NCBI RefSeq assembly: GCF_963678635.1
Contig: NC_087067.1
Location: forward strand, 23,629,547-23,693,546
Direction: 5' to 3'
Length of the DNA: 64,000 nucleotides
Origin: Symsagittifera roscoffensis
Taxonomy: Eukaryota; Xenacoelomorpha; Acoela; Convolutidae
The translations under genes and the position numbers were made by a program. Below are positions 1 to 10,640 of the stretch, piece after piece. Each line of letters begins with the position of its first letter. Position 1 is the stretch's first letter. A model generated the notes under the pieces. That model ran no database searches. It was not told the DNA's origin and saw only the letters and a list, made by a program, of their open reading frames with translations.

Positions 1-1689
1 ACTTTAATTTAATGTCAACTGTTCTCTTGAAACTTGAAAGGAGAAGTTTCTCTTTGAATGATAATTTGTTGATGATGGTCTGGCCTAACAATCTAGCAAA
101 TACATCAAAGCCCGATTTGCGAAGGTGCTTAAGACTTAAGAATGTATTGAAGCCTTCATTGTTAACAAGATTAAGATACCTCCGATAGATAAAACAATGA
201 GATCTTTCTTCAAATAAAATGATGAACTAAGCAAATTTGCCCAGCACGTGTAAGCAGTGAAACGGGTGCACTAAATTGCACAGAAATGACACCTTAACTG
301 ACAGTGATTACTGTACTGCTCCCCAACCCCCCTCTCTCTTTCGAATACGACAAAAACCTCTTGGACGAAGCTTATTTTAATCGAAAAAGTATGAAACGTT
401 GAAACCAGACTTTAAATTACCTTATAGTTGACCAAATTAATTATATTGAGTAACTCATCAACATTCGCGGACAAAAACGGCTCCAAAAGAAAACTTTCAG
501 CCAAAATATATATTTTGCAGATTATGGGTCTAACTTTAATTTACTTCTACCAAATGAGAACGAAAAGGACTTTTTTGAGCCTAGAAAAAAATCTGTTCTA
601 GCAGAGAAACAGTCGTGTTGACATAAACATGTAATATTAGCATATCTGGAGGGTCGACACAAAAGTGTGATTACTTTTCGAAGATGTTATAAGAGGCTTG
701 TACTATCTTCTTTCACAACAATTACTTGACCAAACATTGATAATCAAATAGAAACAGAGAAATCAAACTAAAAATCCATTGAAGATAACCACAATTTACA
801 ATGATGAAACTTCTTGGTAAAACAAACGAATTGAATTGATTCGATTTGAATATTAGAAGAAGCGTTGTTTAAGTTGATAGCCCGTGTAAATAATTGCCTG
901 ACAATAACTCAAATAAGTCTGTTTACCAAAGTACTCAATTGACCGTGAAATCAAAAAAATAGTTTATGTCGGTGAAATTCTGCAATAAGTCTGTCAGACT
1001 CATATCATGTCATGAGACAGAAAGAACTCGCCAATAAATAATGACCCAGTTATCTTTGTTTTATGTCGACTTATATGTCGCACAATTAAAAAAAGCTAAA
1101 CTGGTCAAACATAAAAATCAGTCAAATAAAACGGTTTAGTCATCTGAAAAGAAGTTTTGAAACGGCAATACACTAGAGTTAGAACAAGAATTCATCAATG
1201 ATTTTTTCTTTGTGCGCCCACTTGAGCCGGTGAAATTAGTTTTTAGAGACATTTAAATAATTTATATAAGTTAACACGATTTATCCACAAAGGACCAACA
1301 TACGAGCTGTTCAGTAACCACTTCATCAGCGCTCCCCGTAAGCATAAGTTGTGACCCTCAAGTTGACCCCTTTAAAAATTTATGAGAAATATTCGGAAAC
1401 CGCATACTCATCGTTTACTTGCGTCTGTTTATTCATCATGGACTCATCATCCATACATGCGTAATCATTAATGAAATCAAAAGTTGAAGCTGATTTGTTC
1501 TTTTTTATTTAAATTTGTAAATTTTTGCCCATTTCGTGGATTTCAAACCTGATTCAGAGGACGTCCTGTGTTGAATAAAAAAAAAGAAGTGAAATATTTA
1601 ATTCATGTGAATGAACATAAAATTAAGCTTTGGCTCTGATATTAATTCAGACTAAATCTATCAACAAAAATCGACGGGATACAAATAAA
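1..1689. other. AT-rich intergenic sequence, no gene seen
   Basis: This stretch lies beyond the likely 3' end of the SIX gene. I see no open frame with protein-like composition, no splice-site pair around coding sequence and no repeat shared with the rest of the window. Confidence 0.5.
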
Positions 1690-1705
1690 ATTATTGCTAT
1701 GTACA

Positions 1706-1711
1706 TTTATT
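1706..1711 (-). terminator. Candidate poly(A) signal of the SIX gene
   Basis: AATAAA reads on the minus strand about 195 bases past the TGA stop at 1905. It is the first such hexamer downstream, which would give a 3' UTR of roughly 0.2 kb. In sequence this AT-rich a chance match is possible. Confidence 0.4.
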
Positions 1712-1904
1712 TGGCACCAAATTCGTGTAAATTAATTTCAAAAAAACCTTTACAACAAAATTTCTGAACTTTTTTCAGAAAAAACGTTTCAGGTTTCATA
1801 TAAATAATACAAGGAGAGTAAAACAGATAATAAATTGTAGCAAGTTTTTTCTAAGTTTTTCAAACTCGGGTCAATTAGAATTCTAGAATTTCAGGTGCTC
1901 GACT

Positions 1905-3787
1905 TCATTTTGAGTCCTTTATATTGCACAGGCGGACTGGTGAAAATACTGTGGACTTTGTCGGGCTATTTGTTGTCGCCGATGTTGCCACCAAACTTGT
2001 AGCAATTGTTGCCGAACTTACGGGCGAATTGGAAACTGATGATGTAGTGTTTAGTGCCCCGGTTGAGGTCGTCGGTTTGATTTGTTGGCTCGAGTTCAGA
2101 GCCGAACTCAGCAAAAACTGATTCGTCCTCATTAGTGATTGAGAAGCTGGGTTCAAAAACGAGTGTGGCACTACACCTGCGGTGTGTGAAGAACTAAGCC
2201 GACCAGCAGCTGCGAGTTGGGCTTGAAGAAAAAACTGTGCCGGTGGCACTAGCAAGCGCTGCTGATGCGCCGCTGCGGAACCCAAACTTGAAGGCGGCAA
2301 ATTCGCCAAGTGCATCGGACTCGCCGATGAGTGTAGCCCTGGAAAGTTTGACTGCATTCCTGAATTTTGGGAATTCAAATGTGCGGAATAAAGTGAAAAC
2401 AGCTCTCGTTTTAGGTTTTCATTTTGGGCTGCGAACGCTTGAGATAATCCGGAAAGGTTTCCGGGATGGGTCGGTGATACGAATGACGAGCTTGACCCAC
2501 TTTTCGTGGAGTGATTCGGGCTGACTTCCGAAGTTGTAGATGCTATGGGACTGCAATTTTCCGACTTCACTTTCAAAGCAGAGCCGGAGTCTGTGGTGTG
2601 CTCGGCGCCAACGGAGAGATCACAAGGTTCGGATTTTACTGATTTCGAGTCGTCAAGTTTTGACTTTGAAGTTAGTTCAGGGGACATACTTGTCGATTTT
2701 TTCGTCTCGGCTGAGTTTTCTCGGTCCTCGTCGTCAGAATCTGAAACGCTGACGTCCAAGTCAATGTCGTCATCGTCATCATCGTCGTTAATGTCAATTT
2801 CGAGAGATCGGATTTTGTCGTATGAACCTTCATTGTCAGATGAGTTGAAGTTGTTCAACGCTGTGCCTCTGCAATAAAAAAGAAAATTATAATAAATGAA
2901 ATGATTAATTCTCACCTCAATAAATCAGAGTTTTAAAAGTCTTAAGTTATTTCAAAAACTGTTTCTTTTGAAGTATCTCAGATTTGAGTAAGTATTTACC
3001 TATTTTTAGCAGCTGCAGCTCGATCCCTCTGTCTTCTGTTTTTGAACCAGTTTCCGACTTGTGTGGGAGTCAGTCCTGTCAGTTGGGCTAGCTCCTTCTT
3101 TTTGTTTGGGTTCGGGTACGGATCTGTCAAGTAGTACTCTCGCAACAAACCGCGAGTCCTCTCTTTGAAACAGTGAGTTTTTTGCTCTCCGTCCCAAATG
3201 GTCCTTGGGAGAGGGTACTTCTTCCGAACTCGGTATTTGTCAACGGGTCCCAGAGGTCGCCCTCGCAGCCTCTCAGCTTCTTGATAATGAGCTTCTAGCC
3301 ACATTGCCTGAAGTTTTGGATGGTAGTCTTTTTTGAACCGGTTGTTTTCAAGCAGAACGTAGAGATCTCTGAATTGCCCGTTATGGAAATACACTGTTGC
3401 TCTTGCCTTGAGAATTGACTCGTTTTTCATTGTTGATTCCAACAGATGGGGAGGCAATGACCAGAGAAATCTTGAAAGTCGGTCGAAATCTCCGCTTTCT
3501 TCCAGAGTGTCGCAAACTTGGGCAACCTGTTCCGGATTGAAACCCATGAGAGCGGGGTGAGGTATCGGAGCTCCAGCTGGGTGCATTGAGCCTCCTGGCA
3601 CGCCACCGGGTCCTCCCGCGGCACTGTTCATCTGAGCAGCAAGTTGTGCCGATAGTTGGTGAAGTAGTTGCGGGTGGTTGGCAATCATGGGGTTGGCGGC
3701 GAAAAGAGCCGCTGCTCCTGGCGGGAAAGCGCCTGGGTTAGCATGTGCTTGTGAAAGCAGGAACCCTAACTTGGGATCCGTATGCAT
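1905..3787 (-). CDS. SIX homeobox transcription factor, Six3/Six6 (optix, ceh-32) subfamily
   Basis: The protein is a nuclear DNA-binding regulator; the family patterns anterior brain and eye. Coding exons are 3787-3000 and 2868-1905. The 131-bp intron has donor GTAAAT and acceptor TTGCAG, and the split AG/A codon keeps the frame. The product is about 583 residues. Residues 1-80 are rich in Ala, Gln, Pro and Gly. The SIX domain spans about 83-195, with [10 protein letters not shown] and [20 protein letters not shown]. The homeodomain spans about 196-255, with [17 protein letters not shown] and [19 protein letters not shown], typical of Six3/6 rather than Six1/2 or Six4/5. The intron follows KN right after the homeodomain, where I recall vertebrate Six3 being split. 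The last exon codes an acidic run of seven Asp, a PCDLS motif (344-348) and a Ser/Gln-rich tail. I chose ATG 3787 because the frame upstream has no ATG. Subfamily is firm; orthology to a named gene is inferred. Confidence 0.93.
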
Positions 3788-4496
3788 TTCAAAGCAAGTT
3801 TGGCCAAATTGGAAATAAATCAAAGATTTTCTTCAAAGGTAGAATAAAAGTGTAATTTAGATAAATATTTTTTCGGTTTCTGTTTGTTTGCTAGTTGTAA
3901 TCGATGTTTTTTAAGGTTGGACAAAAAAACAACTGAAAAGTAGGACAAATAAAGTGCGAAATGATGTTGATGTTGAGTTTCAAGAAGGTTCCGATTGTTG
4001 AAAAGGTGAAAAATGACTGAAGAAGAATTTTCTCCTCTGAAAATCAAGAGCAAGAAGTCTATTTGTTATGTATTTAGATTTAAGAATTTAGACCGACAAA
4101 GTGCTCGATTGAATTTACTTGAGCGGATCAACTAGCCTATTAGAGTGGCCGTAAATTTATAGCAATCTAGCTCTCTGATTGGCTAATATCAGCCAACAAA
4201 TACAAGCTAAACGTCATCGACGTCCGTCAATCAAAACGTCCCGAGCTGTCAGGAGTGCCTTACGTGAACAAGTAAATAATTCAGCCAATACATTTTTCCT
4301 TTCAATTCTTTTTTCAAAAAATACAACAGCTGAAATCTGATATAATTTTTGACCAGCTCAATTTAAAGTATAAACCCACACCTGCTGGTAGATCAATATT
4401 CGAATCTTTTCTTTTCAATGTGGGAATTAAACCTTCAAAACTTGAATTTTGGTGTCAATTAAGATTAATTTTCCTTTAATTCGTATCAATCAAACT
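3788..4496. promoter_or_regulatory. Divergent promoter region between the SIX gene and the small plus-strand gene
   Basis: About 0.7 kb separates the SIX start codon from the first ATG of the plus-strand gene. Around 4170-4200 it has GATTGGCTAATATCAGCCAA, which holds a CCAAT box on the minus strand. The segment 4180-4270 is less AT-rich than its surroundings. The promoter role is inferred from position only, and no initiation site can be read. Confidence 0.3.
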
Positions 4497-4779
4497 ATGT
4501 ATTGTTTTTTGGACAGACATAATCAATATGAATTTGGTGGATTTGTTTCTGGAATTCAAATATTTGACTTTTCTAATCGCCCAGACGGGGAAAAACCAAT
4601 AAAACCAACAAAGGCTTGCCAAAAACTGAAACTCGATATACCTCCTGAATGGAGAAACCATTCTAAATACCAAGTAAATCTCCAAAACCTGCGGCTGGGA
4701 TGGAAGAAAATAAACTTTAATTCGTTTTCTTTTGTTTCAGTCATTCAAGAATCATTTCGAGGTGGATTCAGAGGATTGA
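4497..4779 (+). CDS. Small unidentified gene, or the 3' exons of a longer one
   Basis: Two exons can be read: up to 4673 and 4741-4779. The 67-bp intron has donor GTAAAT and a textbook acceptor, TTTTGTTTCAG. Splicing changes the frame and ends the protein at TGA 4777-4779; AATAAA follows at 4836. From ATG 4497 the product would be 71 residues, with DFSNRPDGEKPIKPTKAC and LDIPPEWRNHSKYQ and an acidic end, EVDSED. The mixed composition (Trp, Pro, Cys, charged residues) is unlike the random frames nearby. A second acceptor-like site (TTGGACAG, ending 4516) leaves open that 4517-4673 is an internal exon whose 5' exons lie upstream. No family recognised, no signal peptide or membrane segment seen. 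It is transcribed away from the SIX gene. The splice and poly(A) pattern is direct; that it is a gene is inference. Confidence 0.45.
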
Positions 4780-4835
4780 CATTTCATTTAATTGAGATTT
4801 CATGACTCCGATGTCAGTTTACATACATTTCATTA

Positions 4836-4841
4836 AATAAA
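4836..4841 (+). terminator. Poly(A) signal of the small plus-strand gene
   Basis: AATAAA lies 57 bases after the stop codon produced by the predicted splice, at a normal distance for a short 3' UTR. Confidence 0.4.
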
Positions 4842-7088
4842 AATTAATTCCTGAAAAACAAGAAATTCTCCCTTTTTTATTAATAACGCCTCCTACTTGT
4901 TGATATTTTGCTTTTTTTGCTGTTTTCGGCTTCTTTGACAAACACAGAAAAACTCACCCAAACTGGGCGCCAAAAATAAAGAGGGAAAAGCCAAAACTCA
5001 AACCAACATTTCCGATTTTTTTGAACATTTCGCCATAGGGCACAGAAGTGGAAAACAAGTTGTTTTGATTCTAAGATTATTTTGTTTTTGTTTTGATTCT
5101 AAATTTTTTGAAAATTAATTTAATTTTGAAACCAGCCAAAACCAGATCTACGAGTAAAATTCAAATTCTTCAAGGGTAGATAAATGCTGAGCAAAAAGCA
5201 CAGAAAGTTTCTCCACTTATAAATTCTAAAAAAAAGTAATTTTTTGTGGTATTTTTTTTCTGCTTGAATTTTTAGAGAATGAGAGGGAGGAATGATTTTT
5301 TTTGATTATTGACTGGTCATTTGTAAAACTAATCAGATAAGTTTAGGAACCGCTTGAAGAAAATTTCTCCAGTTCAGAATTATTTCAAAAATTTATTCGG
5401 ACAAAATTGAAAAAATTTTGCCATTTTAAACGCGTCTTGTTAATCGAGTGCGGTAAAGGCAAAAACTTAAGAACACAAAGTTGCTTAGATTTTTCTGAAA
5501 TCGGAGTTTTCTTGAATAATACCATCATCATTTTAAAGTGAAAAAAGTGCTATTTTTGAGCTAAACGTATGCTAGTTTTTTATTTTTGGTATCGAAAAGG
5601 TTCTCAGAAAGGTCAAATTTCTCATAAAAGCGTTTGATTGCTCAAAATTGCCTTAAAAAATTTGGCAATTATAATCGTTTTAGGACTTCGATTTTAGTTT
5701 ATCCAAGGCTTGACATTGAATGTGACTCGTTTTCAGTTCTCAGCAGTTTTCGCTAGTTTTTCTAATTTCTTTGATGATATTTGGTTAATACGAAGCTTGA
5801 CATGAATTGATTGACTTCGATATTAAAAGCGCTGATACCAAAATCTCGTTTCGGTTCTCATCCCTTCGAGAAGACATCAATGCGCATTTTGTCATTTAAT
5901 TAGCACATTTTCTTTTTGAAAATCAAATTTTGAACTTTTTAAAAGTACGTCCTACATGTAATCTCGTAATTGAGAACTGTTCAAATTTTTTTATGACTGT
6001 TGGTAAGACTTGGAGAGGTTGAGACTTGGCTTGATTGACTGGTATCATTGTTCTCGATCTGAAACTATCGATGTAATGTGGTCCAATTACCCACTTAAAC
6101 TGTCATATCTGTCACGATGAGAAAGTATCATGGTATGTATCATTGTCCTGATTAAAACGGCTGAACATTATGTAATTATCAATTTATAAAACTATCATAG
6201 AGAACAAAAAATGTTTTGAGCAGAAAAACTATTTCAAAAAATCAAATATATATCTTTTTAGTACGTTTAGGTGAAAAAAGTCACTTGTTTTTCTGTGCTT
6301 GAGGTGCCATGAACTTGCATATTTTCCTTTCCTGCAGTTTTAGTTTTAGAGTTCATTTTCTCATCAAAAATCTTAAATCCTTGCTGTTCATCTGAAACAC
6401 ATGTCTAATGTAACAGTTCCTCCGCATACGTTTCAAATTTGAATCTCTCCGGGAAGCGGATCGAACCCCGCTAGGGGCGATTAATTTCTATTCAGGACCA
6501 GTCAGTCAAAAAAGCGTTAAAGTGATCCCTTTATCGATCGGGTTTTAATTAATTCTATCCGCTATTAGTAGTGGTTTAGAAAACGGGTGCAAGTGCTTAT
6601 AACGTTGGCTGGTTTTTGTTATGACATGCATACGGGTTTAGTTTGATCACGATTTTGTCAGCGGGGTACAATCACTTAACGAGACGCAATCTTGGATCAG
6701 TTTGAGCAAAAAGGTGCTTTGGGATCTGTCATTTTGTAGGGGATATCTCATTTTGAGAGGGTGAGAGGGGGAACATTTGGTCAACACCGGATACCTGTTA
6801 GCACCTTCTTGCAAGTGGTTACCACCTAACTCCATACGTCAATCAGTTATTATCCTCCCAAATATCTCAATCGGTGCTAGTTAAAACTGGATACGCAGCC
6901 ATGATTGGAAGAGCTCGGAAATGAGAAAGTTCAAAGCGTAGATTTTAACGACCAACAAGGAGTCTTGAACTTAGTACTTGGGATACTCAAATCATTAACT
7001 ACCCTTCATTAAATTTAAAGTTTTTAAATTTTGAAAAAAATCTTAAACTCTTATGTTTCAATTAAGCTTTTCTTAGTGTTGAAAGTCG
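4842..7088. other. AT-rich intergenic sequence, no gene seen
   Basis: The short open frames here have the Lys/Phe/Asn/Ile-rich composition expected of random AT-rich DNA. The slightly richer patch at 6640-6840 shows no splice pattern or known motif. Confidence 0.5.
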
Positions 7089-7124
7089 CAGGGGCGGATT
7101 ATCACCTCCCCAAATCCGCCCCTG
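7089..7124. repeat. R1 fold-back remnant: two terminal inverted repeats nearly joined
   Basis: CAGGGGCGGATT at 7089-7100 is mirrored by AATCCGCCCCTG at 7113-7124 with only 12 bases between. The same CAGGGGCGGAT end starts the longer R1 copies at 19876 and 23382. The simplest reading is an R1 element that lost its whole interior. I see no clear target duplication on the flanks. Confidence 0.55.
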
Positions 7125-8281
7125 GTTTCAAGGCCAGCATTTACATATGCCCATACATATATACTTCTCAGAGTAACAAATTTTTATCTCTGAACACAAA
7201 ATGTTCTGCTCATCATGGTGTCCTCTTAGACTCCTTGAATCCATTTAGTTTCGGTATACTTTTTGACACATCTGCTACATGTTCATTATCCTTCAACTAG
7301 CGCTAGTTATAGGATCCATGGTACAAGTTAATATCTATTTGTGTACTGTTCAACCCATTTGGTACGAATAACTGGGCGCTGATTTGGGAGGGAATTCAGG
7401 AAGTGAGTTTGTCACTTTTAAATTGTTTAGCGTCCCCTTCGAATGAAAACAATCTCACCTAATGAACTGTTAGTGGCCTTAATAAAGCCCCTCTAAAATC
7501 CAAAACAGCCAAAAGTTGCTCGTTTAGCCGAAATTTTTTCAGCCGACTTTTTCATGCGACAAACTTATTGGTCAACATTAATTCATGGACGTTTTCTGTA
7601 AAAACGTACCATATCATGAAAACAAAAAATACTTAAAAGGAAGTTTTTCATAACTTGCTTAGTTTTCGACTGAGTGTTCAATCTGTTTAGCGAACCGGAT
7701 ATCCATTTTTATCTCTCTCTATCTCCGCTAAGATTGTGAGCCGTTGTTTAATTTAATTAATATGGTAACAAGGACTTAGAGAGGATTTGAACCAAGTAGA
7801 GGGCCAAAGGAAAAGTTAAACAGTTTCAGTTTGGGCATTAGTTGAGTTGTGGTATTGATTATTTCTGTTTTAAGTCAATAAACAAAGGAGGGGCAGAAAA
7901 ACACGCGAGCTATTACCATATCTCTCAAATTCAGGTTAAAAGAATCCATTTGAAAACAATACCAAAAATTATTCTAATTTTTTTTTCATTTATCACTCGA
8001 GATTTGATCCCAACAGAAGCTTGAAATGTTCTCGATAATTGGAAGATGCTCGGGATATTTTAAGTTATTCACCATCTGATTTTGATGTTGGTTCAACCTT
8101 GATTCACCCCTCCTATGTTGATGAAGAAAGAAATTAAAGGTCCGTGAATGACTAAAGCAATGGTAAAAAAATTACAGATTTTAATAAGTATAGTAACGCT
8201 CGTCCGTCGTCCCCATTATAAAGATTTAGAATGTTTTTCTAGGGTGTAAATAAGAAAACCCGACTCTTCCTGTTATGAGTT
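7125..8281. other. AT-rich intergenic sequence, no gene seen
   Basis: Nothing recognisable on either strand. The frames at 7031-7300 and 7842-8024 have no family resemblance, and the first runs through the R1 remnant. Confidence 0.45.
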
Positions 8282-8848
8282 CCTGGGTTGACCTCCATAG
8301 ACCAAAAATGTTAGTCATACAGTTCCATAAACTAGGTCTATGAAAAAATACTAATCATCAAATTTTCCAAGAACTTTTTCTTGTTTTGACATAAAATTCG
8401 ACTTTTTTTTGTTTTGGCATCAATGTCTGATCATTTGAAAATTGAAATTTTTAAAACATCAATCGCTGAAATTTTATGCCAAAATTTAAGAAATTGATAC
8501 TCTCGTTATATTATTTGTGTAAGGCAGAAATAGGACATTTCAAGCCGTTTCCAATGCATTCTTAATGTTATACGTTCAAACCTTTGGTTACTCTACGTTT
8601 GAGTAACCAAGGTTTCTGTCACTAGTATTCAGTTGCGATAACAACTAAGAAAAATTGAGAAAAAAAGTTAAAAAATCGATCTTTTTGGTTCATGGGAAAA
8701 TGTTAGTCATACTATTTCCATATATAAAAAATCACTAGTCATAGACATTTCATGCAATTTTCTGTGCTTATGGAATTGCATGAAAAGTGTATGAGTAGCA
8801 CTTTTACATATATGAAAATTGTATGAGTAGCATTTTTGGGTAACCCGG
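8282..8848. mobile_element. R2 repeat, complete short copy (about 570 bp)
   Basis: The left end reads CCTGGGTTGACCTCCATAGA and the right end, on the other strand, reads CCGGGTTACCCAAAAATGC. Both are followed by a block of the GTTAGTCATAC type. Inside are a GGTTACT...AGTAACC inverted pair and several TAGTCATA/TATGACTA blocks. The same order of blocks recurs at 36657-37533 and, inverted, at 25245-26356. It has no open frame, so I read it as a non-autonomous inverted-repeat element; its superfamily is unknown. Confidence 0.6.
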
Positions 8849-9899
8849 CGTATAGTTTGTATGTTGTTTTTTTTTGCCTTAGTTATGACCAATGCAGATG
8901 CTACTAGCACTTCATGCGAAAGCCAACAAGACTGCTCGTATCAGAGCCAAGCATTGATTGTTCTAACTTCTTTTTTGCGTTGATCGATCAAGAAAAACGC
9001 CTTTGTTCCCACATTCGAAGAAAGTTAAGGAATATTAATGCTCGTGGTGATTTTTTTCCTAATAAATTTTGGTTTTTCAACTAGGCGGGACTTTTTAAAT
9101 CATCTGAAAGTTATTAAAAACCTGAGCTCAAATTTAAAAAAAAATACATTTACCTGTGATTAGTTTTTGCTTGTTATGGGGATTTGAAAATAGCCGATTT
9201 AGCCAGTTTGGAATAACAAAAGCGTGATGAACTTCTTACCATAAAAAAACTTGAGCGGCTGAATAATCCGGCTCAGAAACTGTTCGAAATTGATTTCACA
9301 ATTTTTTCAACTCTTCACCGTTTCACAATTTTTTCATACTCTCAACTTTTCCAGAGAAGTTCCAAATCAGTCAGAACATTCAAGACGTGGACCTGAAAAG
9401 AGCAGTCTTAATGTTTTCTTTTGAAAAAGTGCGAAATCAACAGTTTTACTTTTTCATTTTCTCATATAACCCTTCTTATCAAATCAATATGGAACGATTT
9501 ATTTTCCTCCTGCACTTGATATAGCAAGGTCTATCACGCGTTATTTATCCCAATCTGAAAATTTCCTTTCAAATTTTTTGAGTTGGTATAGAAAAAAATA
9601 CGGTCGAAAATGGAAAACTTGAAATTCAAAAATTAAGTGGAGAAGAAAACAACCCGAGGACAAATGAATCATCACATTTTTTGCAAGAGGGGACAATAAT
9701 AACGTTCGTTAGGGAGCTGTGCAAAACTTAAGAGAAAAAAATCAAAGTTTCAGCTTTAGAAAAAAAACTTCGAACTAAGTTATGTAGGACCCTTCCAAAT
9801 CCTGTCTGTACATTATGATGAAATTGTGAGGCCACAAAAGTAACATCATCGTCGCGAGTTTTTCTCATCTGCAGTTTGGTGAAAATCTTGGGTTTTTAT
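8849..9899. other. AT-rich intergenic sequence, no gene seen
   Basis: No open frame, repeat or signal that I can support. Confidence 0.45.
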
Positions 9900-10640
9900 T
9901 CCCACTACTGAAAGTTAATATTTTTGTCTTAGGGTGTGTTTTAATCTTTTTGTTCCAAACTTTAAAAATGGAGGAGTTTTGTATTTGGGTGAGTTTGATT
10001 TTAATTTTTTTTGTCTTCCAAATCAGATATCACAAATGATAATCAGAATGGGCCAAAACACTATAATTAAGCGGTCACATACCACGATCACATACCATAT
10101 TAAAGCTATTCAGTCGTGGTTTTGACCGACATTAAAAACTTTTCAAAAACGTCCCAGTGTCGAAAGAAACTGGTGCGATTTTTTTGAGATTTAGTCCAAG
10201 TTCCAGTTTGTAACGCGATTGAGTAAATCTCGTTGAACGGAAAATTTTAAAATTTATAGTGTAAAATGTTGAATATATTAATAAAAAATTCATCATTAAG
10301 GATTATTTCAGCGCTTAATTAGCAAAAAAAAACTTATTTTGAAGAAATTTACATTACTGTGCAAAAAAAAACTTTTTATTCAATTTTTCAAAAAATATAT
10401 ATTTTTCTCAAATTTTTAATTAGTATCTTTCTTTTGAAACCCAATTTTGTCGCTCATGCCTAGGTCACTCATTTTCTAGGAAATTGTAGAGCTGCCAAAT
10501 CACACCACGCATAAAACGATACTAATTTGAAGAAATATAAGGAAAAATACTTTTTTTCTATTTTTTTTTTTGGAATGAGTATGGTCAGAACATTCTGTGC
10601 TAACTGCACAGCAACTGGCTCTCCATGTTTTTTGTTTTCA
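9900..10640 (+). repeat. R3 dispersed repeat, copy 1
   Basis: It shares three blocks in the same order with 22880-23381 and 33095-33772: ATGGAGGAGTTTTGTATTTG near the left, ACGATACTAATTTGAA near the right, and the end block GGTCAGAACATTCTGTGCTA followed by GCACAGCAACTGGCT. The sequence between blocks has diverged. No coding potential is seen; boundaries are approximate. Confidence 0.5.

Noticed and set aside
1924..2877. Several plus-strand open frames of 65-110 codons
   Set aside because: They are antisense shadows of the last exon of the SIX gene.
3788..3823. Longer N-terminus of the SIX protein starting at 3823
   Set aside because: The codon at 3823 is TTG, not ATG. The first in-frame ATG is 3787 and no splice acceptor is seen upstream.
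4449..4805. A single unspliced 118-codon gene
   Set aside because: It starts with TTG and reads through a sequence with perfect donor and acceptor sites; the spliced version ends near a poly(A) signal.
6450..6480. tRNA T-arm-like GGATCGAACCCCGC
   Set aside because: One base short of a B-box complement and no A box or cloverleaf nearby.
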